Shown: positions 48,519 through 59,624, numbered from the stretch's first letter. The stretch is DNA of 64,000 bases from Buttiauxella noackiae ATCC 51607 (GCF_001654865.1 NZ_LXEO01000038.1:1-64000); one strand, 5' to 3'. Notes: generated by a model not told the origin, from the sequence alone. Numbers and translations are program-made.

Positions 48519-49399
48519 TTAACCCCCTTGCTTGTTGTTATCAATCCTCGACAAAGGCTACGAACCAGCCCGCTGCGCGAACCAAAAAGAATCGAGATAA
48601 AAAAGCCGACGCTCGCCGTCAGAACAATGGCTGGGCCAGCCGGCAATGCGGCAGCAAAAGACCATGCAAGTCCAATCCAGGCCGACAGCAAACCGCAGAC
48701 AATAGCGATAAACATCGCCCCAGGCAGGGTTTTCGCCCAGCAGCGAGCCGAAACAGCGGGAAGCATCATCAGGCCGACAGACATTAGGGTCCCGAGAATT
48801 TGAAACCCGGCGACTAAATTGAGGACTAACAACGCGAGAAATACACCATGAATAAGATGAGGAGCCAGGCGGTTATTGACCTGTAAGAAGCTGCGGTCGA
48901 AAGTTTCCATCACCAGCCCACGATATAAACCGGCCAGAATAAGCAACGTCACGCTGGCAATCACGCCAACAAAGATTGTTGACTGGCTATCCACCGCCAG
49001 AATGGAACCAAACAGAAGATGAAGTAGATCAACACTGGAACCACGTAATGAAATCAGCGTGACCCCCAACGCCAGCGAGCCAAGATAAAAACCGGCAAAA
49101 CTGGCATCCTCTTTAAGATTGGTACGTGAACTCACCAGCCCCGAAATTAGCGCCACCAGCACGCCTGCAACAAAGCCGCCAACTCCCATCGCAACCAACG
49201 ACATACCGGCCAGTAAATACCCCACAGCAACGCCGGGCAAAATGGCGTGAGACAGCGCATCCCCCACCAGACTCATGCGTCGCAAGAGTAAAAAAATCCC
49301 TAATGGGGCTGTGCTTATCGATAGTGCAAGGCAGGCGACAAGCGCGCGTCGCATAAAACCGTAAGCAATAAACGGTTCAAAGAAAAAGTGATAAATCAT
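48515..49399 (-). CDS. Zinc/manganese-type ABC importer permease
   Basis: This 294-residue ABC-3 family permease (ZnuB/SitC type) has about eight hydrophobic helices and family stretches RRMSLVGDALSHAILPGVAVGY and LLNLVAGFQILGTLMSVGLMMLPA. It overlaps both neighbouring genes by 4 nt, so the three subunits are translated together. Confidence 0.92.
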   Translation of the reverse strand: MIYHFFFEPFIAYGFMRRALVACLALSISTAPLGIFLLLRRMSLVGDALSHAILPGVAVGYLLAGMSLVAMGVGGFVAGVLVALISGLVSSRTNLKEDASFAGFYLGSLALGVTLISLRGSSVDLLHLLFGSILAVDSQSTIFVGVIASVTLLILAGLYRGLVMETFDRSFLQVNNRLAPHLIHGVFLALLVLNLVAGFQILGTLMSVGLMMLPAVSARCWAKTLPGAMFIAIVCGLLSAWIGLAWSFAAALPAGPAIVLTASVGFFISILFGSRSGLVRSLCRGLITTSKGVK

Positions 49400-50088
49400 G
49401 CCGATAACGCCAGATTGATGCTTGATTTGCAGTAATGGGGCAATACTTCAGCGGTATCGCCCCAATGGAAATGGTCTTGCGTGAGTAACAGAACATGCGG
49501 GAAGTGACTGCTAACAAGCTCGTTATCGTGCAGCACCGCCATAACTGTCTGGCCCGCCTGATGCATCTGGCAGATAAGCGTCATCAAAAAATCACTGGTT
49601 TGCGAATCAACGCCGGTAAAAGGTTCATCAAGTAATACTAATGGCGCGTTTTGTACCAACAGGCGTGCAAACAGCATTCTTTGAAACTGGCCGCCGGAAA
49701 GCGTTTCGATGGGTTGCTTGCTTAATGTAGTAAGACCCACACGCTCAATGGCATCAGCTACTCGCAGACGGATTTGGCGATTCAGCGAGGAAAACAGACC
49801 TCTGGCGGGCCATGCTCCCATGCAGACCACATCATAAACCGTGGTAGGAAACTGCCTTTCCATTTCAGCAAGTTGTGGCAGCCATGCAATACGTGGACGC
49901 CCCTCATTAAAGGACAATTGCCCAGATACTGGTGACTGTAACTTCAGGATCGTCTTGAGAAGGGTCGATTTTCCTGTGCCATTGGCACCGATGATGGCCG
50001 TCATACTGCCTTTCACAATATGGCCGGTTAATGGCGGTGTCACAGCCCTTCCCTGATAACCCAGTACTAACTGATTTAGCGAGATCAT
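49396..50088 (-). CDS. Zinc/manganese-type ABC importer ATPase
   Basis: This 230-residue ATPase has Walker A GANGTGKST (about 34-42), signature LSGGQFQRMLFARLL (about 136-150), Walker B LVLLDEPFTGVD and the H-loop in AVLHD. I start it at the ATG at 50088, where homology begins (MISLNQLVLGY); frames extending up to 21 codons further lack family sequence and a good ribosome site. It is first in the operon, 136 bp downstream of a Zur-like box. Confidence 0.9.
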   Translation of the reverse strand: MISLNQLVLGYQGRAVTPPLTGHIVKGSMTAIIGANGTGKSTLLKTILKLQSPVSGQLSFNEGRPRIAWLPQLAEMERQFPTTVYDVVCMGAWPARGLFSSLNRQIRLRVADAIERVGLTTLSKQPIETLSGGQFQRMLFARLLVQNAPLVLLDEPFTGVDSQTSDFLMTLICQMHQAGQTVMAVLHDNELVSSHFPHVLLLTQDHFHWGDTAEVLPHYCKSSINLALSA

Positions 50089-50223
50089 GGCAGTGCTATC
50101 GCCCAGCGAATAGCCAGCCATAACCCAGCCAGCAGAATTAAGACAGCGCAAAACCGGACAGGCGCGGCCATTGTGAATAGTGTCCGTATAGGAAGCATTG
50201 CAGGAAAACCACTTAACTTGATT

Positions 50224-50238
50224 TGTTATAACATAACA
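50224..50238. promoter_or_regulatory. Zur-box-like operator
   Basis: TGTTATAACATAACA matches the Zur palindrome TGTTATAnTATAACA at all but one fixed position. It lies upstream of the ABC importer operon, among AT-rich sequence suited to a promoter, and supports zinc-responsive control. Confidence 0.7.
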
Positions 50239-50311
50239 TAAACCAAATTAAATGCATTGTAAATTCCTGATCGACGATCAGGAAAAACCTTCATAACAAA
50301 CGGGAAGTAAA

Positions 50312-50334
50312 CCCCGCCTCAGAATAAGGCGGGG
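50312..50334 (-). terminator. Terminator of mltB
   Basis: CCCCGCCT and AGGCGGGG form an 8-bp stem with a 7-nt loop 8 nt after the mltB stop. The following minus-strand tract (TTTAC) is short. Confidence 0.7.
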
Positions 50335-50341
50335 GTAAAGA

Positions 50342-51415
50342 TTACTGGACGCGAGCCAGCGCGACTGCCTGCCCGAGCTGCCAGACCGCCATCGCATAAT
50401 GCGTGCTGTGGTTATAACGGGTAATTGTGTAGAAGTTCGGCAAACCGTACCAGTACTGGTAGCTATCACCCATATCCAGGCGAAGCAAGCTGGCTTCCTG
50501 ATGGTTGCCCAGAGAAGCGGTTGGGCTTAAACCAGATTGCGCCAGTGCGGAAACGGAATATTTAGTTTTAAAACCGTTCGCAAGCCCCGGCACCTGGCCG
50601 TTGGCGGGAACCGCCACCAAATCACCTTTTACCCAACCATGGCCTTTGAAGTAGTTCGCCACACTGCCGATAGCATCTTCCGGGTCCCACAGGTTTATAT
50701 GCCCGTCACCGTTGAAGTCCACCGCGTACTCTTTAAATGCCGAAGGCATAAACTGGCCGTAACCCATCGCACCAGCGAATGAACCTTTCAATGCAAGCGG
50801 GTCATCGCCTTCGTTACGCGCCATCAACAGGAAGGTTTCCAGTTCACCAGAGAAGTATTGTGCACGGCGAGGGTAGGCAAACGAGAGCGTAGCAAGCGCG
50901 TCGACAATCCGTGTTTTACCCATTACACGGCCCCAGCGCGTTTCAACACCAATAATGCCAACAATAATTTCTGGCGGCACACCATAAACCTGGAAGGCGC
51001 GTTTTAAAGTGTCGTCATATTGATTCCAGAACGCGACGCCATTTTGCACATTATCTGGGGTAATAAATTTGCCGCGATAGCGTAACCATGCACCGTTTGG
51101 ACCTGCTGGTGGTGCAGTAGTCGGTGCCTGCTGGTCCATTAAGCGCAAGACGTAATCCAGCCGTTTGGCCTGAGAAAGCACTTCGTGCAATTGCTGGCGG
51201 TCAAAACCATGCTTATTCACCATTTTATCGATGAATTTCTCAGCTTCTGGATTGTTAGCAAAATCCCCCGTCTGCATAAACACATCATGCTGCGGTTGCA
51301 GCAAGAACCCCCCGCCAGGCGTGCCGGTTTGTTGAGGCTGAGTTTCAGTTTTCGGTTTGCTGCTACAGGCGGCGAGCAAAACAATAAGCGGAAGTAACGC
51401 AACGGAGTAACGCAT
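50342..51415 (-). CDS. mltB: Membrane-bound lytic transglycosylase B
   Basis: This outer-membrane lipoprotein cleaves murein with formation of 1,6-anhydro ends. The 357 residues start with a lipoprotein signal (LLAAC, lipidated cysteine at 17), followed by the SltB/family 3 catalytic domain. The catalytic glutamate is in GIIGVETRWGR (about 159). AMGYGQFMPSAF and DFNGDGHINLWDPEDAIGSVANY are diagnostic. Unlike in E. coli, mutS and not the srl operon lies beyond it. Confidence 0.97.
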   Translation of the reverse strand: MRYSVALLPLIVLLAACSSKPKTETQPQQTGTPGGGFLLQPQHDVFMQTGDFANNPEAEKFIDKMVNKHGFDRQQLHEVLSQAKRLDYVLRLMDQQAPTTAPPAGPNGAWLRYRGKFITPDNVQNGVAFWNQYDDTLKRAFQVYGVPPEIIVGIIGVETRWGRVMGKTRIVDALATLSFAYPRRAQYFSGELETFLLMARNEGDDPLALKGSFAGAMGYGQFMPSAFKEYAVDFNGDGHINLWDPEDAIGSVANYFKGHGWVKGDLVAVPANGQVPGLANGFKTKYSVSALAQSGLSPTASLGNHQEASLLRLDMGDSYQYWYGLPNFYTITRYNHSTHYAMAVWQLGQAVALARVQ

Positions 51416-51664
51416 GTGTTGGGATATCCATATAGCTAACGACGAATGTGTATTACTTATGGTAAATCAAAATCAGAGCGGTAGTAACAGACTCTGCGAG
51501 ACGGCGCGAAGTTTTCCTGCCTTTTGGCAATGTGTGATCGCATAGTTATGTGGTGTAATAGCGAAGCTTTTCACGACTAATCAGCTTCATGAGATAATGT
51601 GAACACTAACAATAAGAAAAAATCACAATTAACTTTTAATTCAATGGATTAAAAAAGAAAAATT

Positions 51665-54226
51665 ATGAGTACAACGGAAAATTTAGACGCCCACACTCCC
51701 ATGATGCAGCAGTATCTGCGGCTGAAAGCCCAGCATCCTGAGATCCTGTTGTTCTATCGCATGGGCGACTTTTATGAGTTGTTTTATGACGATGCAAAAC
51801 GTGCGTCGCAACTGCTCGATATCTCGCTGACTAAACGTGGTGCATCCGCGGGCGAACCCATTCCAATGGCGGGTGTTCCACATCACGCCATCGAAAACTA
51901 TTTAGCCAAGCTTGTGAATCTGGGTGAATCCGCCGCCATTTGCGAACAGATTGGTGACCCTGCCACCAGTAAAGGTCCAGTCGAGCGCAAAGTGGTGCGT
52001 ATCGTTACGCCTGGCACCATCAGCGATGAAGCGTTACTACAGGAACGCCAGGACAACCTGCTGGCGGCAATCTGGCAAGACGGTAAGGGTTTTGGCTATG
52101 CCACTCTCGATATCAGCTCCGGACGTTTTCGTCTCTCCGAGCCTGAAGATATCGAAACGATGGCCGCCGAACTTCAGCGTACCAATCCTGCTGAACTATT
52201 GTATGCGGAAGATTTTGCTGAGACGCGTTTGATTGAAGGTCGCCGTGGTTTGCGTCGTCGCCCGTTATGGGAGTTTGAAATCTCCACCGCACGCCAACAG
52301 TTGAATATGCAATTTGGTACCCGCGACCTGATTGGTTTTGGCGTTGAAAATGCCCATCACGCATTGTGTGCCGCGGGCTGCTTGCTGCAATACGTTAAAG
52401 ATACACAGCGCACTTCCCTGCCGCATATTCGCTCCGTCACCATGGACCGCCAGCAAGACAGCATCATTATGGATGCAGCAACGCGCCGGAATCTGGAAAT
52501 AACCCAAAACCTGTCTGGCGGTTTTGAGAACACGCTAGCTTCTGTGCTCGATTGTACCGTCACGCCGATGGGCAGCCGCATGCTTAAACGCTGGCTGCAT
52601 ATGCCGATTCGCAATATCGACGTGCTGCAAAAACGCCAGCAGACCATTGCAGCCTTACAAGAGCGTACCGCTGAAATCCAGCCGGTGCTGCGTCAAGTTG
52701 GCGATCTGGAACGTATTCTGGCACGCCTGGCATTACGCACTGCGCGTCCACGCGATTTAGCGCGTATGCGCCACGCTTTCCAACAACTGCCTGAGTTACG
52801 TGAAATGCTGGCCGACGTGCCAACAGAGTATGTGCAGACGTTGCGTGAAAATATGGGTGAGTTCACTGAGCTACGTGAATTACTTGAACGCGCTGTTGTG
52901 GAAACACCACCGGTGCTGGTGCGCGATGGTGGCGTGATTGCTCCGGGATATCACGAAGAGCTTGATGAGTGGCGTGCGCTGGCTGACGGCGCAACGGATT
53001 ATCTTGATAGGCTGGAAATCCGTGAGCGTGAAAAACTGGGGCTGGATACGCTGAAAGTCGGTTTTAACGGCGTGCATGGTTATTACATCCAGATTAGCCG
53101 CAGCCAGAGTCATCACGCGCCAATTCATTACGTGCGCCGTCAGACGCTGAAAAATGCCGAACGCTATATTATTCCTGAGCTTAAAGAGTACGAAGACAAA
53201 GTTCTCACGTCGAAAGGCAAAGCTCTTGCACTGGAAAAACAGCTCTACGATCAGTTGTTCGATGCGCTGTTGCCGCATCTTGAAGCGTTGCAGCAAAGCG
53301 CTACTGCACTGGCAGAACTGGATGTTCTGGTTAACCTTGCGGAGCGTGCTTACAGCCTGAATTACACCTGTCCGCAACTGACCGATAAACCGGGGATTAA
53401 AGTTGTTGATGGTCGTCATCCCGTCGTTGAGCAGGTTCTTAGTGAGCCGTTTATTGCCAACCCGCTAAGTCTCGCACCTCAACGCCGAATGCTAATTATT
53501 ACTGGCCCAAATATGGGTGGTAAAAGTACCTATATGCGCCAGTCCGCGTTGATTGTGCTGCTTGCCTACATCGGCAGTTTTGTTCCAGCACAGCAGGCAG
53601 AAATCGGGCCAATCGACCGAATTTTCACACGCGTCGGCGCGGCTGACGATCTGGCTTCCGGGCGTTCAACCTTTATGGTCGAGATGACCGAGACGGCTAA
53701 TATTCTGCATAACGCCACCGAGAACAGCCTGGTGCTTATGGATGAAATTGGTCGTGGGACTTCCACATACGATGGTTTGTCATTGGCCTGGGCGTGTGCC
53801 GAAAGCTTGGCTAATCGCATCAAAGCGCTGACCCTGTTTGCAACGCACTATTTTGAGCTGACTACGCTGCCAGAAAAAATGGAAGGTGTGGCAAACGTGC
53901 ATCTTGATGCTATCGAACACGGAGACACCATCGCCTTTATGCACAGCGTACAAGACGGTGCGGCGAGTAAAAGTTATGGTCTGGCCGTTGCGGCGCTGGC
54001 AGGTGTGCCAAAAGATGTGATTAAACGTGCACGCCAAAAACTACGTGAACTGGAGACGATATCTAACAATACCGCAGCCACCCAGGTTGATGGTACGCAG
54101 ATGTCATTGCTGTCAGTTACCGAGGAAACCTCACCTGCGGTAGAAGCACTTGAAGCGTTAGACCCTGATTCGCTGTCGCCAAGACAGGCACTGGAGTGGA
54201 TTTATCGTTTGAAGAGTTTGGTGTAG
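51665..54226 (+). CDS. mutS: DNA mismatch repair protein MutS
   Basis: MutS recognises mismatches and is an ATPase sliding clamp. The 853 residues equal E. coli in length. The mismatch-reading Phe-x-Glu is in RMGDFYELF (about 36-38), Walker A is GPNMGGKST (about 614-622), and [20 protein letters not shown] is the Walker B region. The C-terminal tetramer/beta-clamp region is present. It is divergent from mltB and convergent with rpoS. Confidence 0.99.
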   Translation: MSTTENLDAHTPMMQQYLRLKAQHPEILLFYRMGDFYELFYDDAKRASQLLDISLTKRGASAGEPIPMAGVPHHAIENYLAKLVNLGESAAICEQIGDPATSKGPVERKVVRIVTPGTISDEALLQERQDNLLAAIWQDGKGFGYATLDISSGRFRLSEPEDIETMAAELQRTNPAELLYAEDFAETRLIEGRRGLRRRPLWEFEISTARQQLNMQFGTRDLIGFGVENAHHALCAAGCLLQYVKDTQRTSLPHIRSVTMDRQQDSIIMDAATRRNLEITQNLSGGFENTLASVLDCTVTPMGSRMLKRWLHMPIRNIDVLQKRQQTIAALQERTAEIQPVLRQVGDLERILARLALRTARPRDLARMRHAFQQLPELREMLADVPTEYVQTLRENMGEFTELRELLERAVVETPPVLVRDGGVIAPGYHEELDEWRALADGATDYLDRLEIREREKLGLDTLKVGFNGVHGYYIQISRSQSHHAPIHYVRRQTLKNAERYIIPELKEYEDKVLTSKGKALALEKQLYDQLFDALLPHLEALQQSATALAELDVLVNLAERAYSLNYTCPQLTDKPGIKVVDGRHPVVEQVLSEPFIANPLSLAPQRRMLIITGPNMGGKSTYMRQSALIVLLAYIGSFVPAQQAEIGPIDRIFTRVGAADDLASGRSTFMVEMTETANILHNATENSLVLMDEIGRGTSTYDGLSLAWACAESLANRIKALTLFATHYFELTTLPEKMEGVANVHLDAIEHGDTIAFMHSVQDGAASKSYGLAVAALAGVPKDVIKRARQKLRELETISNNTAATQVDGTQMSLLSVTEETSPAVEALEALDPDSLSPRQALEWIYRLKSLV

Positions 54227-54259
54227 AAGTGTCGGATCGACCGACGAGATAGCGGTTAT

Positions 54260-54289
54260 AGGGCGGATAAGCGTGACGTCATCCGCCCT
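54260..54289 (+). terminator. Hairpin after mutS
   Basis: AGGGCGGAT and ATCCGCCCT form a 9-bp stem with a 12-nt loop containing AAGCGTGACGTC, followed by GAAAAAGG. It resembles a REP-type unit and may protect or end the mutS mRNA. Confidence 0.5.
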
Positions 54290-54303
54290 GAAAAAGGCAT
54301 AAA

Positions 54304-54333
54304 AAAAAGCGGCGACCTTAGTCACCGCTTTTT
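54304..54333. terminator. Bidirectional terminator between mutS and rpoS
   Basis: AAAAAGCGGCGAC and GTCACCGCTTTTT pair with one G-T pair and a 4-nt loop; A and T runs on the two sides suit termination in both directions. It lies 14 nt from the rpoS stop. Confidence 0.9.
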
Positions 54334-54347
54334 ATTTGAAGAGTCGA

Positions 54348-55340
54348 TTATTCGCGGAACAACGCTTCGATATTCAGCCCTTGAGTCTGCAAAATCTCAC
54401 GCAGACGACGCAGACCTTCTACCTGAATCTGGCGAACACGCTCACGAGTCAGACCAATTTCGCGGCCAACATCTTCGAGTGTTGCAGCTTCATAGCCTAA
54501 CAGGCCAAAACGACGAGCCAGTACTTCACGCTGTTTAGCGTTCAGTTCAAACAACCACTTCACGATGCTCTGTTTCATATCATCGTCTTGCGTGGTGTCT
54601 TCCGGGCCGTTGTCTTTCTCGTCAGCCAGAATGTCCAGCAGCGCTTTTTCAGAGTCACCACCCAGCGGGGTGTCTACTGAAGTAATACGCTCGTTGAGAC
54701 GCAGCATACGGCTGACATCATCAACAGGTTTATCCAGTTGCTCAGCAATCTCTTCCGCACTCGGCTCATGGTCGAGTTTGTGAGAAAGCTCACGAGCAGT
54801 ACGCAGATAAACGTTCAGCTCTTTCACGATATGAATCGGCAAACGAATCGTACGGGTTTGGTTCATGATTGCCCGTTCGATGGTCTGACGAATCCACCAT
54901 GTTGCGTATGTTGAGAAACGGAACCCACGCTCTGGGTCAAACTTCTCAACAGCACGGATCAGCCCCAGATTCCCCTCTTCAATCAGGTCCAGCAAAGCCA
55001 GACCACGATTGCTGTAACGACGGGCAATCTTAACCACCAGACGCAAGTTACTTTCGATCATGCGTCGACGAGAAGAGATATCACCACGCAGTGCGCGGCG
55101 GGCAAAATACACCTCTTCTTCGGCTGTTAATAATGGGGAATAACCAATCTCCCCAAGATAAAGCTGAGTTGCGTCAAGCACACGCTGAGTGGCACCTTGT
55201 GACAACAACTCCTCTTCGGCTATGTCGTTATCACTGGGTTCCTCTTCTACGAGGGCTTTTTCGTCAAAGACCTCAACTCCATTCTCATCATATTCCGCGT
55301 CTTCATTTAACTCGTTAACTTTCAGCGTATTCTGACTCAT
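54348..55340 (-). CDS. rpoS: Stationary-phase sigma factor RpoS
   Basis: RpoS directs general stress transcription. The 330 residues have the same length as E. coli. Regions 1.2-4.2 are recognisable: [20 protein letters not shown], the -10-reading region 2.4 in [17 protein letters not shown], and the helix-turn-helix at about 285-315 ([23 protein letters not shown]). The start at 55340 matches [12 protein letters not shown]; a 16-codon longer frame is not used. The main promoter is expected inside nlpD, as in E. coli; I did not place it. Confidence 0.99.
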   Translation of the reverse strand: MSQNTLKVNELNEDAEYDENGVEVFDEKALVEEEPSDNDIAEEELLSQGATQRVLDATQLYLGEIGYSPLLTAEEEVYFARRALRGDISSRRRMIESNLRLVVKIARRYSNRGLALLDLIEEGNLGLIRAVEKFDPERGFRFSTYATWWIRQTIERAIMNQTRTIRLPIHIVKELNVYLRTARELSHKLDHEPSAEEIAEQLDKPVDDVSRMLRLNERITSVDTPLGGDSEKALLDILADEKDNGPEDTTQDDDMKQSIVKWLFELNAKQREVLARRFGLLGYEAATLEDVGREIGLTRERVRQIQVEGLRRLREILQTQGLNIEALFRE

Positions 55341-55460
55341 AAGGTGGCTCCTACCCGTGATCCCTGGGCAAAGCACCTGGCACTTCATTCTTTAAGTCAC
55401 ATCTGCGTTACCGCCTTGATGCCACTTAAATTACTCTGTGCAGCTAAGTACTTTGCCGGC

Positions 55461-56591
55461 TTATCGCTGCGGTAAATAACGCAGCGGGTTGACGGATTTC
55501 CCCTTGTAACGAATTTCAAAATGTAAACGTGTTGAACTGGTTCCGGTGCTACCCATGGTAGCTATCTTCTGCCCCGCCGTGATTTCTTGTTGTTCCCGGA
55601 CCAGCATTGTATCGTTATGGGCGTAGGCACTCAGGTAATCATCATTGTGTTTAATGATGATCAGATTACCGTAACCACGCAGCGCGTTACCTGCATACAC
55701 TACTCGCCCGGAGGCGGTAGCAACAACAGCCTGGCCTTTGCTGCCTGCGATATCGATCCCTTTATTGCCACCTTCGGTAGCAGAGAAGTTCTCAATAATC
55801 TTGCCTTCAGTCGGCCAGCGCCAGGTTGAAATTGGCGCGCTATCGGACGTGCTGCTGGCAGTTGGTACGGTAGTCGTAGAGCTAACCACAGGTGCCGTAA
55901 CCGGTGCTGTGACGACAGTCGCAGTACCTTTATTATTCGGCAACATTTTGTTAGCACTTTGTTCACCTGAATCCTCAGAATACGTAATTACCGGCTTGGA
56001 AGCAACCACCGTGGTGGTATTTTGCGCAGCGATAGGCGCAACGCCTTGTGCGCTAGCATCTGCTGTAGTCACAGCATTTCCACCGGTAATTGGCGTTCCA
56101 GTAGAACTGCCAACTTGCAGATTCTGACCCACTTCTAAGCCATACGGGGCGGGGACATTGTTACGTTGCGCAAGATCACGAAAATCGTTGCCGGTGATCC
56201 ATGCAATATAGAAGAGAGTATCACCGCGTTTCACGGTATAAGTGCTGCCGCCGGTATAGCTACCTTTAGGAATGTTCCCATACTGGCGGTTATAAACGAT
56301 GTGGCCATTTTCAGTCTGTACTGGCGTTGAAACTACCGGCTGCGTTTGCATCGGTTGAATCATTGGTTGCTGTTGTACAGGCTGAATTTGCGAAGTCTGG
56401 CTTTGGGTGGACATTTTCGGTGGCTGGGTAATCAGCATTCCACCGGATGAACTGCTACCGGCATTGCTGCTACCACCTACAGAACTGATAGGCGCCTGGC
56501 TGTTATTGCTGGTACAGCCAGCTAACCAAAGGCTAACCAGCGACAACGCTGCAATACGGCGTAAAGTAAAAGTTGGGCTTCCCGCGCTCAT
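55461..56591 (-). CDS. nlpD: Divisome-associated lipoprotein NlpD
   Basis: NlpD activates amidase AmiC during septum splitting. The 376 residues have a lipoprotein signal (LAGC, cysteine about 26), a long Gln/Ser/Thr-rich region, a LysM domain (about 117-162, [14 protein letters not shown]) and a C-terminal LytM/M23 domain (about 265-376). That domain lacks the zinc ligands: GNKGIDIAG has no leading histidine and AHND replaces the HxH. This is normal for NlpD. Confidence 0.98.
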   Translation of the reverse strand: MSAGSPTFTLRRIAALSLVSLWLAGCTSNNSQAPISSVGGSSNAGSSSSGGMLITQPPKMSTQSQTSQIQPVQQQPMIQPMQTQPVVSTPVQTENGHIVYNRQYGNIPKGSYTGGSTYTVKRGDTLFYIAWITGNDFRDLAQRNNVPAPYGLEVGQNLQVGSSTGTPITGGNAVTTADASAQGVAPIAAQNTTTVVASKPVITYSEDSGEQSANKMLPNNKGTATVVTAPVTAPVVSSTTTVPTASSTSDSAPISTWRWPTEGKIIENFSATEGGNKGIDIAGSKGQAVVATASGRVVYAGNALRGYGNLIIIKHNDDYLSAYAHNDTMLVREQQEITAGQKIATMGSTGTSSTRLHFEIRYKGKSVNPLRYLPQR

Positions 56592-56646
56592 TTATCCCCC
56601 AAGAAAAACAATCATATGCTTATGAAAATACGGCAGAACTGACACT

Positions 56647-56773
56647 TATACCCATCATCCTTCAAGCTGCAGGGGTGGTTGGCTGTAGACGCTCACCCCA
56701 GTGACTTACTCAAGTAAGCTCCTGGGACTCTCATCCTGACCGCCTACCTGCAACTCGAATACTAATGGGTATA
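56647..56773 (+). repeat. ERIC element, full length
   Basis: The 127 bp begin TATACCCATCATCCTTCAAG and end ATGGGTATA. They contain CGCTCACCCCAGTGACTTACT and AAGTAAGCTCCTGGGACT, the two core primer regions of enterobacterial repetitive intergenic consensus sequences. It lies between nlpD and pcm and could fold as a hairpin in the transcript joining these genes. Confidence 0.93.
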
Positions 56774-56845
56774 CAACCAGATACCAAAATTCGCTGCGCG
56801 TTACGTTACGCCAAAACCCTTAGAAAAAAACAAGATATTTCCGGG

Positions 56846-57472
56846 TTATGCCAGCTCGCCCTTCACTAAGGGCACAAAACGAACGGCTTCTACCGTATCA
56901 ATGACAAATTCCCCACTCTGGCGACGAATACGCTTCAGAAATTGCCGATCTTCGCCTACGGGGAGAACTAAAATTCCGCCTTCATCCAGCTGTGCTAAAA
57001 GTTCACTGGGAATCTCCGGCGGTGCTGCCGTAACAATAATAGCGTCAAATGGGCTGCGCGCATGCCAGCCCTGCCAGCCATCACCGTGACGGGTTGAGAT
57101 ATTGTGTAGATCGAGTTGCTTCAAGCGTCGTCTTGCATGCCATTGCAAACCTTTAATGCGTTCAACTGAACAAACATGATGTACCAGATGCGCCAGAATG
57201 GCAGTTTGATACCCTGAACCCGTACCAATTTCCAGCACACGACAATCAGGAGTCAGTTCAAGTAACTCGGTCATTCTTGCAACCATGTAAGGCTGCGAGA
57301 TGGTTTGGCCTGAGCCAATGGGCAATGCCGTGTTTTCCCAGGCTTTGTGCTCAAACGCTTCATCGACAAATTTTTCCCGCGGCACCTGTGCAATGGCCTC
57401 AAGCACTTTTTCGTCCTTGATACCTTGATTGCGTAGCTGTTCGAGAAGGGTTTGTACGCGTTTGCTTACCAT
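56846..57472 (-). CDS. pcm: Protein-L-isoaspartate O-methyltransferase Pcm
   Basis: Pcm repairs isoaspartyl damage using S-adenosylmethionine. The 208 residues contain the family blocks [19 protein letters not shown] (about 53-71), [16 protein letters not shown] (SAM motif I, about 79-94) and [11 protein letters not shown]. The ATG overlaps the surE stop by 7 nt. Confidence 0.98.
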   Translation of the reverse strand: MVSKRVQTLLEQLRNQGIKDEKVLEAIAQVPREKFVDEAFEHKAWENTALPIGSGQTISQPYMVARMTELLELTPDCRVLEIGTGSGYQTAILAHLVHHVCSVERIKGLQWHARRRLKQLDLHNISTRHGDGWQGWHARSPFDAIIVTAAPPEIPSELLAQLDEGGILVLPVGEDRQFLKRIRRQSGEFVIDTVEAVRFVPLVKGELA

Positions 57473-58227
57473 TGCTCGTCCACTCCTGATTTGCTCAACC
57501 AGTGGCTAACCACCTCACGAGCGCTGTGAGCGGTTAAGTCGACATGCAACGGCGTGACAGACACATAGCCTTCATCAACCGCAGCGAAATCGGTATCCGG
57601 CCCTGCATCAAATTTGTCACCCGGAGGCCCGATCCAATACAGGGTGTTGCCGCGTGGATCTTCTTGCGGAATCACTTTATCGGAAGGATGGCGGCTACCA
57701 CAGCGTGTGACACGAATACCCTTGATTTGATCAAGTGGCAAATCAGGCACATTAATATTTAAAATTCGCCCGGTTCGCAGCGGCTCGCGCATCAGCGCGC
57801 GCAGAATCGTACAGGTTACCGCCGCGGCAGTTTCATAATGTTCATGGCCATTAAGAGAAACAGCCAGCGCAGGAAGACCTAAATGGCGCCCTTCCATCGC
57901 CGCAGCAACGGTGCCGGAGTAGATAACGTCATCACCCAGATTTGGGCCAGCATTAATCCCGGAAACCACCACATCAGGACCTGGACGCATTAACGCATTA
58001 ACGCCAAGATAGACACAGTCAGTCGGCGTGCCCATCTGCACGGAAATATCGCCGTTTACAAGAGTGAAAGTACGCAATGAAGATTCGAGCGTCAGTGAGT
58101 TTGATGCCCCACTGCGATTACGGTCGGGGGCGACCACCTGCACGTCAGCAAATTCCCTTAGTCGGGTCGCCAACACTTGAATGCCCGGCGCATTAACCCC
58201 GTCATCGTTACTCAAAAGTATTCTCAT
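57466..58227 (-). CDS. surE: 5'/3'-nucleotidase SurE
   Basis: This metal-dependent nucleotidase and exopolyphosphatase has 253 residues. The active-site motif is [12 protein letters not shown] (D8, D9), with [22 protein letters not shown] around 92-113. It is followed by pcm. In E. coli surE is joined closely to truD upstream; here 350 bp and a terminator separate them, so surE probably has its own promoter. Confidence 0.98.
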   Translation of the reverse strand: MRILLSNDDGVNAPGIQVLATRLREFADVQVVAPDRNRSGASNSLTLESSLRTFTLVNGDISVQMGTPTDCVYLGVNALMRPGPDVVVSGINAGPNLGDDVIYSGTVAAAMEGRHLGLPALAVSLNGHEHYETAAAVTCTILRALMREPLRTGRILNINVPDLPLDQIKGIRVTRCGSRHPSDKVIPQEDPRGNTLYWIGPPGDKFDAGPDTDFAAVDEGYVSVTPLHVDLTAHSAREVVSHWLSKSGVDEQW

Positions 58228-58577
58228 ATTAAATTTACAAAGCTTCTTTTATACGAAAAAGATAAAACCACATGTTGGCCCCTGATATCACAACGCTCTG
58301 CGCTTTTTTAGACTAAAAACGGCCCAACGTGTTGTTTTATCCCATTCTGCTGATTTTAGTGCACCTGTCATGAATTTGTTGCAGTTTTTGTAACATTCAC
58401 CACAAAGCCTAACCCAAGAGGTTACTATACAATCCAATGTTGACTAAATCACCTGCTGTGGTCTGAGGATTGCGCCGAAAACAAGAGGTTGTGGGACTTG
58501 GAGAAGTAATGTGAATGCGGAGTTTAAAACAAAAAAAAACGGGTAATGTCATTACCCGCTATGAATGTGCCCTACCG
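58228..58577. other. Spacer between truD and surE
   Basis: This 350-bp gap contains the truD terminator (58531-58558) and a gene-free stretch that should hold the surE promoter. A dispersed inverted repeat (GTTGGCC near 58274 with GGCCCAAC near 58321) brackets a T-rich segment. I see no gene and no tRNA. Confidence 0.5.
58531..58558 (-). terminator. Terminator of truD
   Basis: CGGGTAATG and CATTACCCG form a 9-bp stem, with nine consecutive T on the minus strand after it. This is the strongest intrinsic terminator signal near the right end of the window and closes the ftsB-ispD-ispF-truD transcript. Confidence 0.92.
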
Positions 58578-59624
58578 TTACTCGGCAATATCCGCGTAAC
58601 CGCCCGGCGCGTTCATTAATTCACGCACGACGCTTGTGGCGAAACTTCCGGCAGGCAGCCAGAAATTCAACTCAACGGTGATGTCATCCCACCAGTTCCA
58701 ACTCAGTTCTTTAGGCATAACCAGCATCGCGCGGCGGGCCGCTTCAACACGTTCACGCACCAGTAACCCCTGCAAATCTGTTTCACCAGCAACACAATTT
58801 TGCTCAAACTCCAGCGCGGCATTTTGTGTGCCCCAGGCACCATCACCCGGCAGTGGTGCGGTAATCAGTAGTTCGCCATTATCAACACGGGTTTGCAGCT
58901 CAGGCATTTCTTCAGGTGTTGCGACAAACCAGCTACCGCGCCCAGCAAGTTGCAGTGCATCGCCGTCGATTACCTGGTTATAGTCGGGTTTCTTCAGCCT
59001 TTCGCTGACAATCTGGTTAAACATGGCGCTTCGGGCTGCGGAGAGATAAAAACTGCGCTTATTACGATCGCGAATAGGCGCATTAGTTTGCGCCCAGCGC
59101 ACAGCCTGATGCAGGTTGTTTCCAGCAATACCAAAACGCTGGCTGCCGAAATAATTCGGTACGCCAGCATGTAGAATTGTATTCAGACGCTGTTCAAGCT
59201 CAGCACGATCGCTCACTTCACGCAGTACCAGCGTGAAGCTATTACCTTTCAGTGCCCCTAAACGCAATTTACGGCGGTGACGGGCATATTCCAGCACCTG
59301 GCAGCCTTCAAGCTCAAACCCGCTCATATCAGGCATTTCTTTACCCGGAAGGCGTACGCAGAACCACTGTTCTGTTACTGCATGCTTGTCTTTCTGCCCG
59401 GCAAAGCTCACTTCTCGGGCTGGAACCTTCAGATACTTCGCCAGTGCATCAGCAACAAAACGGGTGTTACAGCCATTTTTCAGGATGCGTAATAGTAGTT
59501 GTTCACCGTCACCATCCGGCCCAAAACCCAGGTCTTCGATAACCACGAAGTCCTCTGGACTGGCTTTGATTATACCGGTGCCTTGCGGCTTGCCGTGCAG
59601 CCAGGTCAGGTTCTGCATATCCAT
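58578..59624 (-). CDS. truD: tRNA pseudouridine(13) synthase TruD
   Basis: TruD makes pseudouridine at position 13 of tRNA-Glu. The 348 residues (349 in E. coli) carry the catalytic motif [13 protein letters not shown], with the nucleophilic aspartate at about 79, and NYFGSQRFG plus the inserted TRUD domain. The start overlaps the ispF stop by one base. Confidence 0.98.
   Translation of the reverse strand: MDMQNLTWLHGKPQGTGIIKASPEDFVVIEDLGFGPDGDGEQLLLRILKNGCNTRFVADALAKYLKVPAREVSFAGQKDKHAVTEQWFCVRLPGKEMPDMSGFELEGCQVLEYARHRRKLRLGALKGNSFTLVLREVSDRAELEQRLNTILHAGVPNYFGSQRFGIAGNNLHQAVRWAQTNAPIRDRNKRSFYLSAARSAMFNQIVSERLKKPDYNQVIDGDALQLAGRGSWFVATPEEMPELQTRVDNGELLITAPLPGDGAWGTQNAALEFEQNCVAGETDLQGLLVRERVEAARRAMLVMPKELSWNWWDDITVELNFWLPAGSFATSVVRELMNAPGGYADIAE

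Noticed and set aside
55461-56591. NlpD as an active M23 endopeptidase
   Set aside because: The zinc ligands of the LytM domain are missing, as is usual for this amidase activator.
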